Source: Candidatus Palibaumannia cicadellinicola (GTDB lineage: Bacteria; Pseudomonadota; Gammaproteobacteria; Enterobacterales; Enterobacteriaceae). Taken from it: DNA of 64,000 nucleotides. Shown one piece after another: positions 34,156 through 43,844 of this stretch (the first letter of the stretch is position 1; every line of letters starts with the position of its first letter). The stretch lies in assembly GCF_001269425.1 (NCBI RefSeq), contig NZ_CP011787.1:372001-436000 (forward strand), given 5' to 3'. The translations under genes were made by a program, and so were the position numbers. The notes beneath the pieces were generated by a model that saw only the letters and a program-made list of their open reading frames with translations, was not told where the DNA came from and searched no databases.

Positions 34156-34698
34156 ATGTATATCTATTTATATAGCTGCTCTAAAAATCGTATAATTTGG
34201 TTACTACTTGCACTTACTGCTTTTATTTTAGAAGTAGTTGGATTTTATTTACAGTATGTAATGTTAATTAATCCTTGTGTGCTATGTATTTACCAACGTT
34301 TGACGTTGTATTGCATTATGATTGCTGGTATTTTAGTTGCAATATCACCTTCTATATTTTTATTACGCTTTATAGGTATATCTGTATTGATATACAGCGC
34401 TTGGAAAGGACTCAGGGTTTCTATTATTCAATATAAGACTAATATTTCACCTTTTTTTATCTGTGATTTGGTTATTAATTTTCCTAGTTGGCTACATTAT
34501 TTAGATAAATTTTTCCCTTATTTATTTTATAACACTAGTAACAGTAACTGTGCCGTAAATAAATTAAATTTAATTTCACTATCAATGACTAAATGGATGA
34601 TGTTCATTTTTTCTGGATATATAATAATAGGCATTGTCATTTTGCTGGCACAGTTTTGTACTTTAAATAAAAAAATTATTTTTAATAAACGTAATTAA
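34156..34698 (+). CDS. dsbB: DsbB disulfide bond oxidoreductase
   Basis: 180 residues (E. coli 176). Inner-membrane protein that reoxidises DsbA and passes electrons to quinone. Four transmembrane helices are visible. The first periplasmic loop has the CVLC pair (after INP), and the second pair is the Cys in FFICDLV and the Cys in NSNCAVN, so all four redox cysteines are kept. ATG at 34156 is chosen over TTG at 34150; no clear ribosome site is visible for either. DsbA is not in the window. Confidence 0.95.
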   Translation: MYIYLYSCSKNRIIWLLLALTAFILEVVGFYLQYVMLINPCVLCIYQRLTLYCIMIAGILVAISPSIFLLRFIGISVLIYSAWKGLRVSIIQYKTNISPFFICDLVINFPSWLHYLDKFFPYLFYNTSNSNCAVNKLNLISLSMTKWMMFIFSGYIIIGIVILLAQFCTLNKKIIFNKRN

Positions 34699-34739
34699 CT
34701 TAATATGCCTAAGAGACTAGCAAATTTATTTAAAATAAC

Positions 34740-35432
34740 ATGATAAAAAAGCCAATTAATATAAAAGGTAGTAGTTTTACTTTATCGGTAATTAATATTA
34801 ATAATGCGCCACTAGAAGAAATTATTAAGGCCATACAGGAAAAAGTAAAACAAGCACCTAACTTATTTCAACATGCGCCAGTAATAATAAATGTTGCTAA
34901 TCTTAATAGCGAATGTAATTGGCTTGATTTTTCCAGAGCGATATTAGCAACTGGGCTACATGTAGTTGCCGTTAGTGGTTGTCAAGATTCTACCCTAAGA
35001 AATAAAATTCTAAGTAGCGGACTGCCAATTATAAACGAAGGAAAGGTAATTAAAAACTACAGTAGTGCTAAAGTTCTTACTAATAAGAATCTAGCTATTA
35101 GTCCATCAATATTAATTAATACTCCGGTCCGTTCAGGACAAAAAATTTATGCACGTAATAGTTATTTGATTATCACAAGCAGCGTAAGTGCTGGTGCAGA
35201 ACTAATCGCAGATGGTAATATTCATATATATGGGATGATGCGTGGTAGGGCGCTAGCAGGTGCATCTGGAGATATTGATTGTCAAATTTTCTGTAGTTAT
35301 ATATCACCAGAACTAGTATCTATTGCAGGACAATATTGGTTATTAGATCAAATTCCTGTAGAATTATTAGGAAAAGCTGTACGTATTTACCTGCGCTACG
35401 GTGCACTGTATATCACACCTTTAATCCATTGA
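34740..35432 (+). CDS. minC: MinC septum-site inhibitor
   Basis: 230 residues (E. coli 231). It blocks FtsZ polymerisation away from midcell. The N-terminal FtsZ-inhibiting domain is followed by the C-terminal beta-helix that binds MinD, with [16 protein letters not shown] and [14 protein letters not shown]. It is the first gene of minC-minD-minE, 14 bases before minD. Confidence 0.96.
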   Translation: MIKKPINIKGSSFTLSVININNAPLEEIIKAIQEKVKQAPNLFQHAPVIINVANLNSECNWLDFSRAILATGLHVVAVSGCQDSTLRNKILSSGLPIINEGKVIKNYSSAKVLTNKNLAISPSILINTPVRSGQKIYARNSYLIITSSVSAGAELIADGNIHIYGMMRGRALAGASGDIDCQIFCSYISPELVSIAGQYWLLDQIPVELLGKAVRIYLRYGALYITPLIH

Positions 35433-35446
35433 CAAAGGAACATTTT

Positions 35447-36259
35447 ATGGCAACCATTATAGTTGTAACTTCAGGAAAAGGTGGCGTTGGTAAAACTACA
35501 TCAAGTGCAGCAATTGCTACTGGTTTAGCCAATAAAAATAAGAAAACTGTAGTCATTGATTTTGATATTGGGTTAAGAAACCTAGATTTGATTATGGGTT
35601 GTGAACGTAGAGTAGTATATGACTTTGTTAATGTTATTAATGGTGATGCACATATAAATCAAGCGCTTATAAAAGATAAGCGCACTGAAAATCTATATAT
35701 TTTACCAGCTTCTCAAACTCGTGATAAAGATGTCCTTACTAGGACCGGGGTAGAAAAAGTACTAACTAGTTTAAATGATATGGCTTTTGACTTCATGATA
35801 TGTGATTCTCCTGCAGGAATTGAAAACGGTGCATTAATGGCACTTTACTTTGCAGATGAAGCAATTATTACGACTAATCCAGAAGTTTCTTCTGTGAGAG
35901 ACTCAGATAGAATATTAGGGATTTTGTCTTCTAAGTCGCGCCGTGCTGAAACAAATATGGCTCCTATTAAGGAACACTTGTTGCTAACTAGATATAACCT
36001 TAGTAGAGTTAGCCGTGGTGAAATGCTTAGTATGTCTGATGTAATTGATATTTTAAGAATTCCGCTATTAGGTGTAATACCTGAAGATAATTCAGTTTTA
36101 CGATCTTCTAATCAAGGTGAACCTATTATACTAGATAAAAAGTCTCATGCTGGCCAAGCTTATTCTGATATTGTGGATCGATTATTAGGCTATGAACGTC
36201 CCTTACGCTTTATTGCCGAAGATAATAAGGGTTTTCTAAGACGTCTTTTTGGTGTATGA
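35447..36259 (+). CDS. minD: MinD cell-division ATPase
   Basis: 270 residues, identical length to E. coli. Membrane-cycling ATPase that recruits MinC and is released by MinE. The deviant Walker A GKGGVGKT is at residues 10-17, and the C-terminal amphipathic membrane-targeting helix ends GFLRRLFGV. ATG at 35447 has AAGGA at 35435-35439; the frame is open upstream through the end of minC but that part is a shadow. Confidence 0.98.
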   Translation: MATIIVVTSGKGGVGKTTSSAAIATGLANKNKKTVVIDFDIGLRNLDLIMGCERRVVYDFVNVINGDAHINQALIKDKRTENLYILPASQTRDKDVLTRTGVEKVLTSLNDMAFDFMICDSPAGIENGALMALYFADEAIITTNPEVSSVRDSDRILGILSSKSRRAETNMAPIKEHLLLTRYNLSRVSRGEMLSMSDVIDILRIPLLGVIPEDNSVLRSSNQGEPIILDKKSHAGQAYSDIVDRLLGYERPLRFIAEDNKGFLRRLFGV

Positions 36260-36262
36260 AAC

Positions 36263-36547
36263 ATGGAATTATTCAATTTTTGTTTTTCACGCAAACAAAC
36301 ACCAGCTAATTTAGCTAAACAAAGGTTACAAATTATCGTTGCGGAGCAACGAAAAAGTTGCAAAATACATCATTACGTACCTCAGCTAAAGTACGATTTA
36401 CTTCAAGTACTATATAAATACTTATCATTATCAATATATTCTGAGGTGCTTTCTGTACAGCTGAACATAAAACATGGTGATGTATCCATTATTGATCTTC
36501 AAATAAATCTACCTGAAATCGCAAATAGTTTACAATGTAGAAAATAA
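36263..36547 (+). CDS. minE: MinE topological specificity factor
   Basis: 94 residues (E. coli 88). It drives pole-to-pole oscillation by stimulating MinD. The N-terminal anti-MinCD segment with AKQRLQIIVAEQRKS is well conserved; the C-terminal dimerisation part shows DVSIIDLQINLPE. It starts three bases after the minD stop. A complete Min system suggests a rod-like or elongated dividing cell, unusual to keep in many reduced symbionts. Confidence 0.95.
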   Translation: MELFNFCFSRKQTPANLAKQRLQIIVAEQRKSCKIHHYVPQLKYDLLQVLYKYLSLSIYSEVLSVQLNIKHGDVSIIDLQINLPEIANSLQCRK

Positions 36548-36598
36548 TTCAATTTGAATACATATTCAATACATTAATTACTAATTTTTCTATTTTAT

Positions 36599-37315
36599 CT
36601 ACTTATTTGATATAGGTTTATTAGATGCTACTTTATTCCTTAGATAATTTGGTTTTACTGTAGTTAAAGAATTAAAGTAACCATTACGTAATTGCTGTAA
36701 TGCTAATGGTAGCATATCTTGCGCTGAAGGTAAAATTATCTGATCTATATCAGAATTATTAATATATTTTTGCTTAAATGTTATTAATTCTGGATAATTC
36801 ATCCATCCTGTTCCTGCACACACCCAGGAACCAGTAAGTTCGGATTCTGAGATCATAGTAACTAAATCTTTAGGTTTTAGTACTGCTTCAGTTTTTTTAC
36901 CTAACCATATTCCGTCATTATAACGAAGATATTGTGCGCAGTACACTTCTCCCATCATTGCATCAATTGCTGGAATTACCTTATTAGCACCAGTCTGTCG
37001 CCATGCGCCTTGAGCTAAAGTCGCAAGTGTTGATATGCCAATAAGAGATAAATTAGCGCCTAATGCTAATCCCTGAGCAATACTAATACTAATACGTATT
37101 CCAGTAAAACTACCCGGACCACAGCTAAAAGCTAAGGCATCTAGATCTGATAATTTAATATTTGCTTCAGCTAATAAGCTATCTACCATTGGTAGAATAT
37201 TTTTAGTATGCTCACGTGGTATCACAGCAAAGCGATCTATGATTGTCTGATCTATCATTAATGCGGCTGAGCAAGCTTCAGTAGCGGTATCAATTGCTAA
37301 AATACTAGTTGACAC
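36599..37315 (-). CDS. tsaB: TsaB, t6A tRNA modification subunit
   Basis: 238 residues (E. coli 231). ASKHA-fold partner of TsaD and TsaE in the transfer of threonylcarbamoyl to A37. The start ILAIDTATEACSAAL and the block AFSCGPGSFTGIRI are diagnostic. TsaC at 4731-5294 supplies the substrate. It is convergent with minE. Confidence 0.95.
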   Translation of the reverse strand: MSTSILAIDTATEACSAALMIDQTIIDRFAVIPREHTKNILPMVDSLLAEANIKLSDLDALAFSCGPGSFTGIRISISIAQGLALGANLSLIGISTLATLAQGAWRQTGANKVIPAIDAMMGEVYCAQYLRYNDGIWLGKKTEAVLKPKDLVTMISESELTGSWVCAGTGWMNYPELITFKQKYINNSDIDQIILPSAQDMLPLALQQLRNGYFNSLTTVKPNYLRNKVASNKPISNK

Positions 37316-37756
37316 TAAGTAAACAATACCTCTTTAATTATTATTGATTATGTTGTATATGCTGCAGTAATATTTATATAATTATTTATTCTATAAATAT
37401 TATTTTTTACTTATGTGTGGAATAAAACTAATTAACTTTTTTTGAAAATTTATTTACTTATAAATACATAGTCCCAGTATACTAAATAATAATTTTAACA
37501 GGTTCATTAATCCATTATACTATAATTAAAAATTTTACATGATTAGTAAATATAAATTTAATATCTGCAGCATTAATATAATGCAGCCAATATAAACATT
37601 ATTAGCGTTAGTTAATAATAACATCATAATTATCCATTGATATTTAGTATCATTAAATAATTAATTTTTATCAAATTTACAGTTTTGTGAAATATTGTTT
37701 GGATTAGCATATAACATATTACTAATGCCTAATTATTAATTAATGCTAGTTGTATA
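37316..37756. other. Gene-free 441-base spacer
   Basis: Very AT-rich sequence between tsaB and manZ, both on the minus strand. It has stops in every frame. I see no RNA gene, no recognisable remnant and no strong terminator. It covers both the 3' flank of manZ and the tsaB promoter region. Confidence 0.5.
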
Positions 37757-38601
37757 TTATAAGCCAAGTAAACCTATCCAATAACCTACAATGCCAAATA
37801 CAAAAAAGCTCATTAATATCCATATTGCGTTTATTTTACGCTGTAGTAACCACATACAACCAAAAGTAAGTAGTAAAGGAACCAAACCAGGTATTAGTTG
37901 ATCTAGTATTGATTGCATAGTTATGAATGTAGTTTTACCTTCTAAATTATTCACGCTTGATACTACAAAATTCATATTAATATGAGTCCACTTATTAATT
38001 AGTGCTCCCATAACAAATAATCCAACAATTGATGCTCCTTCAGTTAGTTTTTTTAATAAACCATTACTAATATCTTTAACGATATTCAACCCTTTATGAT
38101 AACCATAAGATACACCATAATAACGAATTGTTAGACGTACAATGTTAAATAATATAAAGAAAATCATTGGTCCTAATATACTGCCACTTAGCGCTATGCT
38201 AGCACCTAGCGCTGCTAACACTGGTCGTAATGTACCCCAAAAAATAGGATCACCTACGCCAGCAAGAGGACCCATAAAACCTACTTTTACACTATTGATA
38301 GCCGCATCATCAATCAGCGCCCCGTTTGCGCGCTGTTCTTCCATTGCCATAGTCACACCTAGTATAGGCGCTGCTACATATGGATGTGTATTAAAAAATT
38401 CCAGGTGTCGTTTAATTGCTTGCTTACGCGCTTCATTTTTTTCAGGATATAGGCGGCGAATTACTGGCACCATAGAAAAACAGAAACCTAGTGCTTGCAT
38501 ACGTTCGAAGTTCCATGATGCCTGAAATAAATTAGAGCGAATAAATACTGCACGAATATCGCTAATAGTTAATTTTTTTTAGTACCAATCGTATTACTCA
38601 T
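37757..38601 (-). CDS. manZ: ManZ, mannose PTS IID component, split by a frameshift at an A8 tract
   Basis: Membrane subunit of the mannose/glucose phosphotransferase permease. The long reading frame begins at an internal Met (38500), but in the same frame the homologous N-terminus continues upstream: KKLTISDIRAVFIRSNLFQ then ASWNFER, as in E. coli, before a stop at 38579-38581. The true start is ATG at 38601, preceded by GAGGTG and 13 bases after manY; it reads MSNTIGTKKN and stops. One extra A in the A8 tract at 38573-38580 joins both parts into 281 codons (E. coli 283). The rest is intact, including GPLAGVGDPIFWGT. Either a young pseudogene or a gene rescued by polymerase slippage; a sequencing error is also possible. 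Confidence 0.85.
38573..38580 (-). other. A8 homopolymer at the manZ frameshift
   Basis: Eight T on the plus strand (eight A in the mRNA sense), directly at the break between the two manZ frames. Nine A would read ACT AAA AAA AAA TTA, matching the conserved KKLT. Transcriptional slippage on such tracts restores reading frames in other insect endosymbionts, and this position is ideal for it. Confidence 0.85.
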
Positions 38602-38614
38602 GATAATCACCTCA

Positions 38615-39421
38615 TTAATCTAATTCATTATCAAGATTTTTTTTATTTAGATCTTGCGATAGTGCTGTAGTCGGTGGTACTGCTGCACTTTGTGAGCTTA
38701 ATTGAATATACAAAATAGCCATTATTATGCCTAATATACCTAGTGCTACTACATTAAAGCTAGTAAATGCTGAAATCACAAAACCAAGGTATAAAAATGG
38801 CATTAAGTAACTAGTACGCATCATATTAATTACCATTGCATAACCTACTACAACAATAATACCTCCTACGATACGCAGTCCATTAGTTACTACTTCTGGA
38901 ATAGAAGTAAGAATAGTATGCATAGTATCAGTACTAACTGAAATACTCACAATAAACACAGGAATCGCAATACGTATTGCTTGTAATAATAAAGCAGAAA
39001 TATGGATAAAACTTATAGCTTTTAGGTTACCATGCTCTGCTGCTCGGTCAGCTGCGTGTTGAAATCCAATTGTTATAGTACGCACTATTATAGTCAAAAC
39101 TTGTCCGGCTGCGGCTAGCGGAATAGCAAGTGCCAGACTAGTAGAGATATCTTGCTTACATGCAATTACTAGTATTGTAGCTATAATTGAGGCTAATGAG
39201 ATATCAGGTGCTACTGCAGCACCAACATTCATCCAGCCTAGTGCTATCATTTCTAGCGTACCACCTATTATTATCCCAGTTGTCATATTACCTAGAATAA
39301 TACCAATTAAGGTACATGTGATTAATGGACGGTGAATCTGAAATTCGTCTAGAATAGATTCCATACCTGCAATACAGCCCACGAGACACATTAGTATTAT
39401 TTGAAGCGTGGTTATCTCCAT
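38615..39421 (-). CDS. manY: ManY, mannose PTS IIC component
   Basis: 268 residues (E. coli 266). Polytopic inner-membrane sugar channel of the mannose PTS. The start MEITTLQIILMCLVGCIAGMESILDEFQIHRPLI-type block (first 34 residues) and the GWMNVGAAVAPD loop match the family. Several hydrophobic helices run through the protein. It lies 73 bases after manX and 13 bases before the manZ start, so the three form one operon. Confidence 0.96.
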   Translation of the reverse strand: MEITTLQIILMCLVGCIAGMESILDEFQIHRPLITCTLIGIILGNMTTGIIIGGTLEMIALGWMNVGAAVAPDISLASIIATILVIACKQDISTSLALAIPLAAAGQVLTIIVRTITIGFQHAADRAAEHGNLKAISFIHISALLLQAIRIAIPVFIVSISVSTDTMHTILTSIPEVVTNGLRIVGGIIVVVGYAMVINMMRTSYLMPFLYLGFVISAFTSFNVVALGILGIIMAILYIQLSSQSAAVPPTTALSQDLNKKNLDNELD

Positions 39422-39494
39422 TGCATTTTCCTCTCAAATATATAATACACCTATTATAATTAATGTTATTAATTTATTATTGTTATGATATGGA

Positions 39495-40469
39495 TTATTT
39501 TCCAAGTTTATTTTTAATTAAATTCATCATATTTAGTGGGGAATCTGATGGTACTTGACGTACTTCTAACTCAATACCTAATTTATTTAGTTGTTTGAAT
39601 GCAGCAATATCTGTATCATCTACTGATACTGCATTATTAATTTGATGTTTACCTTTACAGAAAGCCATACCACCAATATTAATTTTAGTAATATTTACTC
39701 CACCTTCTATTATACGTAATACATCAGAAGGATTAGTAAATAATAGCATTACTAGATCATTAGCATATTTTGGATTATCATAAACTCTGATAGCTTTAGC
39801 AATATCAACGACATGTGCAGTTATTCCAGGAGGAGCAACTTGAGTTAGTATAGTTTTTCGTATTACATCGTTTGCTACTTCATCATTGATAACAATTATA
39901 CGTTTTACTTTAGTATCTTTAGTCCATCTAGTTACTACTTGTCCATGAATTAAACGATCATCAATTCTAGCTAACACTATAATCATATGATTATTATGAT
40001 TAGCCTGATGGTTTTTTACAGGCACGGTGTGTGTGTGCTTTGTCAGTGTGTCTTCATCATAAGACAAATTAGCTTTTAGCGATTTCACGCCGAAACGACC
40101 GGTATATACTGCAATTTTAACCAGTTCCTGAAAAGATGGATTATCATCACGTGCCATAAATATTTCAGTTATCATAGGAATATTTACCCCTGATATAACT
40201 TCATAGTTATTATTATTTATGTTCATAACTATTTTACTGGCAGCATTAAATGGACTACCTCCCCAGGTATCAACTAAAAATAATACCCCATTAGTAGTAT
40301 CCATGTTTTCTAGTTTAGTATTATATTTTTTAATTAATATGTCAGTATTTTCTCCATTCAAGAAATCTATCCAAGCAACATTTTTTTGTTTACCTAAAAT
40401 CATTTCTGCTGTTTTAAGTAATTGTTCAGCTGATGATCCGTGAGTACTAATAATTATAGCAATACTCAC
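39495..40469 (-). CDS. manX: ManX, mannose PTS IIAB component
   Basis: 324 residues (E. coli 323). The IIA domain receives phosphate from HPr on His10 (STHG) and passes it to the IIB His in RIDDRLIHGQVV, then to the incoming sugar. The linker between domains has His-rich sequence (KHTHTVPVKNHQ) where E. coli has Ala-Pro repeats. GTG at 40469 is the start: AGGAGGTG precedes it at ideal spacing and the protein begins MSIAIIISTHG. The open frame continues 22 codons upstream but is unlike the family. HPr and enzyme I are not in the window. Confidence 0.96.
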   Translation of the reverse strand: MSIAIIISTHGSSAEQLLKTAEMILGKQKNVAWIDFLNGENTDILIKKYNTKLENMDTTNGVLFLVDTWGGSPFNAASKIVMNINNNNYEVISGVNIPMITEIFMARDDNPSFQELVKIAVYTGRFGVKSLKANLSYDEDTLTKHTHTVPVKNHQANHNNHMIIVLARIDDRLIHGQVVTRWTKDTKVKRIIVINDEVANDVIRKTILTQVAPPGITAHVVDIAKAIRVYDNPKYANDLVMLLFTNPSDVLRIIEGGVNITKINIGGMAFCKGKHQINNAVSVDDTDIAAFKQLNKLGIELEVRQVPSDSPLNMMNLIKNKLGK

Positions 40470-40835
40470 TAAACACCTCCTATATATGAATAATATTAAG
40501 TATTTACTACTAGCTTCATTATAGCTAGTAACCACTATAACTATGATAATAATATCATATTAATTACGCTCAAGTTTAGCGTATAATAGATATTAATTTA
40601 ATAGATTGATCTAATTGAGTGAATATTTTATATTTTGTAAAAATACATCAATTGTCTGATAATTAGGCTATAATTAGTAATAAAAAATTAATTTATCTAA
40701 ATAAAGGGATTACTTTAAAAAAGTATTTATCGCTGAACTAGCTGATATAGATAGTTTATAAGTAAAAAAATATAGATTATTAACTCATATAACAATCGAT
40801 TATTACCTATCCTATCTTCTTACGGAGTCTGTCCT
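40470..40835. promoter_or_regulatory. Divergent manX/yoaE control region
   Basis: A 366-base gene-free region between two divergent genes, so it must hold both promoters. The manX ribosome site (AGGAGG on the minus strand, near 40475-40481) and the yoaE site (ACGGAG, 40822-40827) are clear. I could not recognise an Mlc operator or CRP site of the E. coli manX type. Confidence 0.55.
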
Positions 40836-42122
40836 GTGATAGAATGTCTCATAGACCCCTCAATTTTGGTGGGATTACTGACCCTAATAATGTTAGAAAT
40901 TATTTTGGGTATTGATAATATTGTTTTTGTTGCTGTGTTGGCAGATAAATTATCACCAAAAAAAAGAGATCGTGCTCGTATGATAGGACTTATACTAGCA
41001 CTAATAATGCGTATATTATTACTGTCTTTTATGTCATGGATTGTTACTCTAACTTTTCCATTATTTAGTATAAAATCTTTATCTTTTTCCGGTCGTGACC
41101 TAATTTTGTTATTAGGTGGTTTTTTTTTATTATTTAAAGCTACTACTGAACTTCACGAACTATTAGAAAATAAAAAACATTATGGCAGTTCTAGTAATGG
41201 TTATGCTAATTTTTGTGCTATTGTGGTACAAATTGTAATTTTTGATGCAGTTTTTTCATTGGATTCTATGATTACAGCTGTAGGTATAATCAATAATCTT
41301 ACTCTAACTATTACAGCGGTAGTGATAGCAATGGGGATTATGCTATTAGTTTCTAAATTCTTAACCAATTTTGTTAATAATCATACTGTATTAGTTTTAT
41401 TTTTAAGCGTTCTACTAATGATAGGGCTTAGTCTAATTGCAGAAGGATTTGGTGTTCATATTCATAAAGGATATTTATATTCTGCTATTTGCTTCTCTAT
41501 TATTATAGAGCTTTTGAACCAAATAGCTTGGCGTAATTTTATTAAAAATAATACTAAAAAACCTTTACGTGAGCTGACTATAGAAGTCATTATGTTACTA
41601 ATAGGTAGACGTGCTCAATATAAACCTTATAAACCTTCATCAGTTGACAATCAGTTTCATACATTACTACAGGATGCAAATTTTGCTGCAAAAAAATACT
41701 ATCTTATAACTAGTATAGTATCACTAGCATCAAAAAAATTAAGTAGCATAATGACTCCTAGAAATCAAATTGTATGGATTGATAGTAAGCTTCCAGTAGA
41801 AGAATTAATAGTTAAGTTAATCACTACGCCCCATAATTTGTTACCAATATGTTATGGCGAATTAGATAATTTAATAGGTATAGTGCGTGCTAAAGATTTA
41901 ATGTTATATCTTGAACAAGGCAAAAAAATTAATTTATATGAAGCTATAACACCAGCTTTGATCGTACTAGAGTCCAGAAATATTTTAAATTCTTTGAAAG
42001 AACTACGCAGTGCTAAAGATAAACTAATAATCGTAGCTAATGAATTAGGTATAATTCAGGGGTTAGTAACACCTTCTAACATATTAGAAGCAATGACCGA
42101 ATTAAATTCTTTAGTACAGTAG
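40836..42122 (+). CDS. yoaE: YoaE, TerC-family membrane protein with CBS domains, C-terminally truncated
   Basis: 428 residues against about 518 in E. coli. The N-terminal TerC domain (about 1-240) has multiple membrane helices with EIILGIDNIVFVAVLADKL and the second acidic motif FDAVFSLDSMITAVG. A CBS pair follows (about 300-425) with MTPRNQIVWID and GIVRAKDLM. The CorC/HlyC transporter-associated domain that should follow is missing; the frame ends cleanly at TAG without a homopolymer. TerC proteins are implicated in metal (Mn) export, but YoaE itself is uncharacterised. Start GTG at 40836 with ACGGAG. Divergent from manX as in E. coli. Confidence 0.9.
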   Translation: MIECLIDPSILVGLLTLIMLEIILGIDNIVFVAVLADKLSPKKRDRARMIGLILALIMRILLLSFMSWIVTLTFPLFSIKSLSFSGRDLILLLGGFFLLFKATTELHELLENKKHYGSSSNGYANFCAIVVQIVIFDAVFSLDSMITAVGIINNLTLTITAVVIAMGIMLLVSKFLTNFVNNHTVLVLFLSVLLMIGLSLIAEGFGVHIHKGYLYSAICFSIIIELLNQIAWRNFIKNNTKKPLRELTIEVIMLLIGRRAQYKPYKPSSVDNQFHTLLQDANFAAKKYYLITSIVSLASKKLSSIMTPRNQIVWIDSKLPVEELIVKLITTPHNLLPICYGELDNLIGIVRAKDLMLYLEQGKKINLYEAITPALIVLESRNILNSLKELRSAKDKLIIVANELGIIQGLVTPSNILEAMTELNSLVQ

Positions 42123-42715
42123 TAAATTGTTTCACTATAATGAGTAAGGTACTAATAAAAATTTCATAACTAATAAAGACAAAAACGTTTAACTTTACCG
42201 CAGCAAAGTACCCTTAATTAGACTAGATTAAATTTTATCACAGCGTAGTTTACACAATTGTTCCTTTGTTCCTTATAAAATTTCAGGACAGTTTTAGGTT
42301 CAGTTAGTATTATAATAAATACTGACAAAGGTGCAATTTTGATAACAGTAATCAGCGTGTCAATACTGTTGTGTTGTTGTATCTTCCTACATTTTTAATC
42401 ATCAATTATAATTAGCACTAGTAATGAATTGAGCTGTTTGAGTAATACTAATTATAGCTAGTAGCTTTTTTTATACTAAAGTAACATAGTCAGCATTACT
42501 AAATTTGCAATCTTTGCAAAAAAATATTTTAGTTAAAAATTTTTTGTTACTCCTTTAGCAGCTACAGGCTGAGCAACAATAATATCAAAACTACTATAGT
42601 ATCTATATTAATTAGAATTATATAAATAAAAAATAAAAATATTGATTTATACTACTTATGTATAACTCAATGTTATAATAACTATATTATAGTTATTTAT
42701 TATTGATAATTTAAC
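42123..42715. other. Gene-free 593-base spacer
   Basis: AT-rich sequence between yoaE and trhO with stops in all frames. I looked for the missing C-terminal domain of YoaE and found no recognisable remnant. The only structure seen is a perfect palindrome near the trhO start (listed separately). Confidence 0.5.
42677..42697. repeat. Perfect palindrome upstream of trhO
   Basis: AATAACTATA (42677-42686), one central base, then TATAGTTATT (42688-42697), ending 18 bases before the trhO ATG. It could be a regulator site, or form a hairpin in the mRNA leader. The AT-only composition raises the chance that it is random. Confidence 0.55.
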
Positions 42716-43675
42716 ATGAAAGTATTACATAATACTATATCGAATAAAATATTACGTAATCGTATGCTAGTTGAAACTGAGCGGCGTACTACTATTTCTT
42801 TTTACAAATATTTTTATATCGATGATCCGAATAGTTTTCGTGATACTATTTATCGTAAATTAAATGATTTACATGTTTTAGGTAGAATTTATATCGCTAC
42901 TGAAGGGATAAATGGGCAAATTAGTGTTAGAAAAAATAATTTCAATAGTTTCCGTACAATACTATACAACTCTCATCCAAAGTTAGATAAAGTACGACTA
43001 AATATCGCACTAGATAATAATGTTCTTTCCTTCTGGGTACTACGTATCAAGGTACGTGCTAGTATTGTTGCTGACGGAATTACAGATCATAGTTTTAATT
43101 ACTTAAATGTAGGACATTATTTAAAAGCCGAAGAAGTAAATATCATGGCAGATAATCCTGATGTGTTATTTGTAGATATGCGTAATCATTATGAATATGA
43201 AATTGGTCATTTTAAGCAGGCTCTTGATATTCCATCTAATACCTTCCGTGAACAACTTTATATGGTAGTTAAGATGTTACAACATGATAAAAATCGACAT
43301 ATTGTTATGTATTGTACTGGTGGGATACGTTGTGAAAAAGCTAGCGCCTGGATGTTACATAATGGTTTTAAGAATATATACCATGTAGAAGGTGGTATTA
43401 TCGGGTATACTAATCGCGCTAAAGAATTAGGATTACCTATAAAGTTTATTGGCAAAAATTTTGTTTTTGATGAACGTTTCGGCGAACGTATCACTTCAGA
43501 AGTTATTGCACATTGCCATCAATGTAATTCACTATGTGATAGTTATACTAATTGTCGTAACACACACTGTCATCGTTTGTTTATTCAATGTAATAACTGT
43601 GCTAAAAAATACTATGGTTGTTGTAATTTGCTTTGTAAGAATAAGCAACTAGCTACTACTAGCTATAGTGTTTGA
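42716..43675 (+). CDS. trhO: TrhO, tRNA uridine-34 hydroxylase
   Basis: 319 residues (E. coli YceA 350). Rhodanese-family enzyme making 5-hydroxyuridine at the tRNA wobble position using oxygen. An N-terminal acylphosphatase-like part is followed by the rhodanese domain with the catalytic Cys in [13 protein letters not shown], then a Cys-rich C-terminal region ([17 protein letters not shown]). The basic tail of the E. coli protein (about 25 residues) is gone; active-site regions are intact. Confidence 0.94.
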   Translation: MKVLHNTISNKILRNRMLVETERRTTISFYKYFYIDDPNSFRDTIYRKLNDLHVLGRIYIATEGINGQISVRKNNFNSFRTILYNSHPKLDKVRLNIALDNNVLSFWVLRIKVRASIVADGITDHSFNYLNVGHYLKAEEVNIMADNPDVLFVDMRNHYEYEIGHFKQALDIPSNTFREQLYMVVKMLQHDKNRHIVMYCTGGIRCEKASAWMLHNGFKNIYHVEGGIIGYTNRAKELGLPIKFIGKNFVFDERFGERITSEVIAHCHQCNSLCDSYTNCRNTHCHRLFIQCNNCAKKYYGCCNLLCKNKQLATTSYSV

Positions 43676-43707
43676 AGTTGGTTACTTTTATAATTGTGGT
43701 ATAATTG

Positions 43708-43780
43708 TGGAGCTAAGCGGGATCGAACCGCTGACCTCTTGCATGCCATGCAAGTACTCTTCCAGCTGAGCTATAGCCCC
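43708..43780 (-). tRNA. tRNA-Ala(GGC)
   Basis: 73-base cloverleaf GGGGCTATAGCTCAGCTGG... with anticodon GGC in the loop ATGGCAT and T arm GCGGT-TCGATCC-CGC. It is almost identical to E. coli alaW/alaX, which also neighbour gltX. The 3' bases after discriminator A read CAA, so CCA is not encoded. It includes the G3-U70 identity pair (GGG...CTCC). Confidence 0.96.
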
Positions 43781-43844
43781 TTTTTATCTATATTCTTATT
43801 AATAATATATTCAGTTAATTATTTAATAATCATCACAAATCTAC

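Noticed and set aside
35336-35446. Longer MinD start overlapping minC
   Set aside because: The extension is minC read in another frame; the real ATG at 35447 has a ribosome site and gives exactly 270 residues.
38501-38601. manZ as a simple gene starting at internal Met (38500)
   Set aside because: The residues upstream of that Met are clearly homologous ManZ sequence in the same frame, so the internal start is not the ancestral one.
41150-41240. Possible frameshift inside yoaE
   Set aside because: The alignment is continuous through both TerC helices and the CBS domains; only the end is missing.
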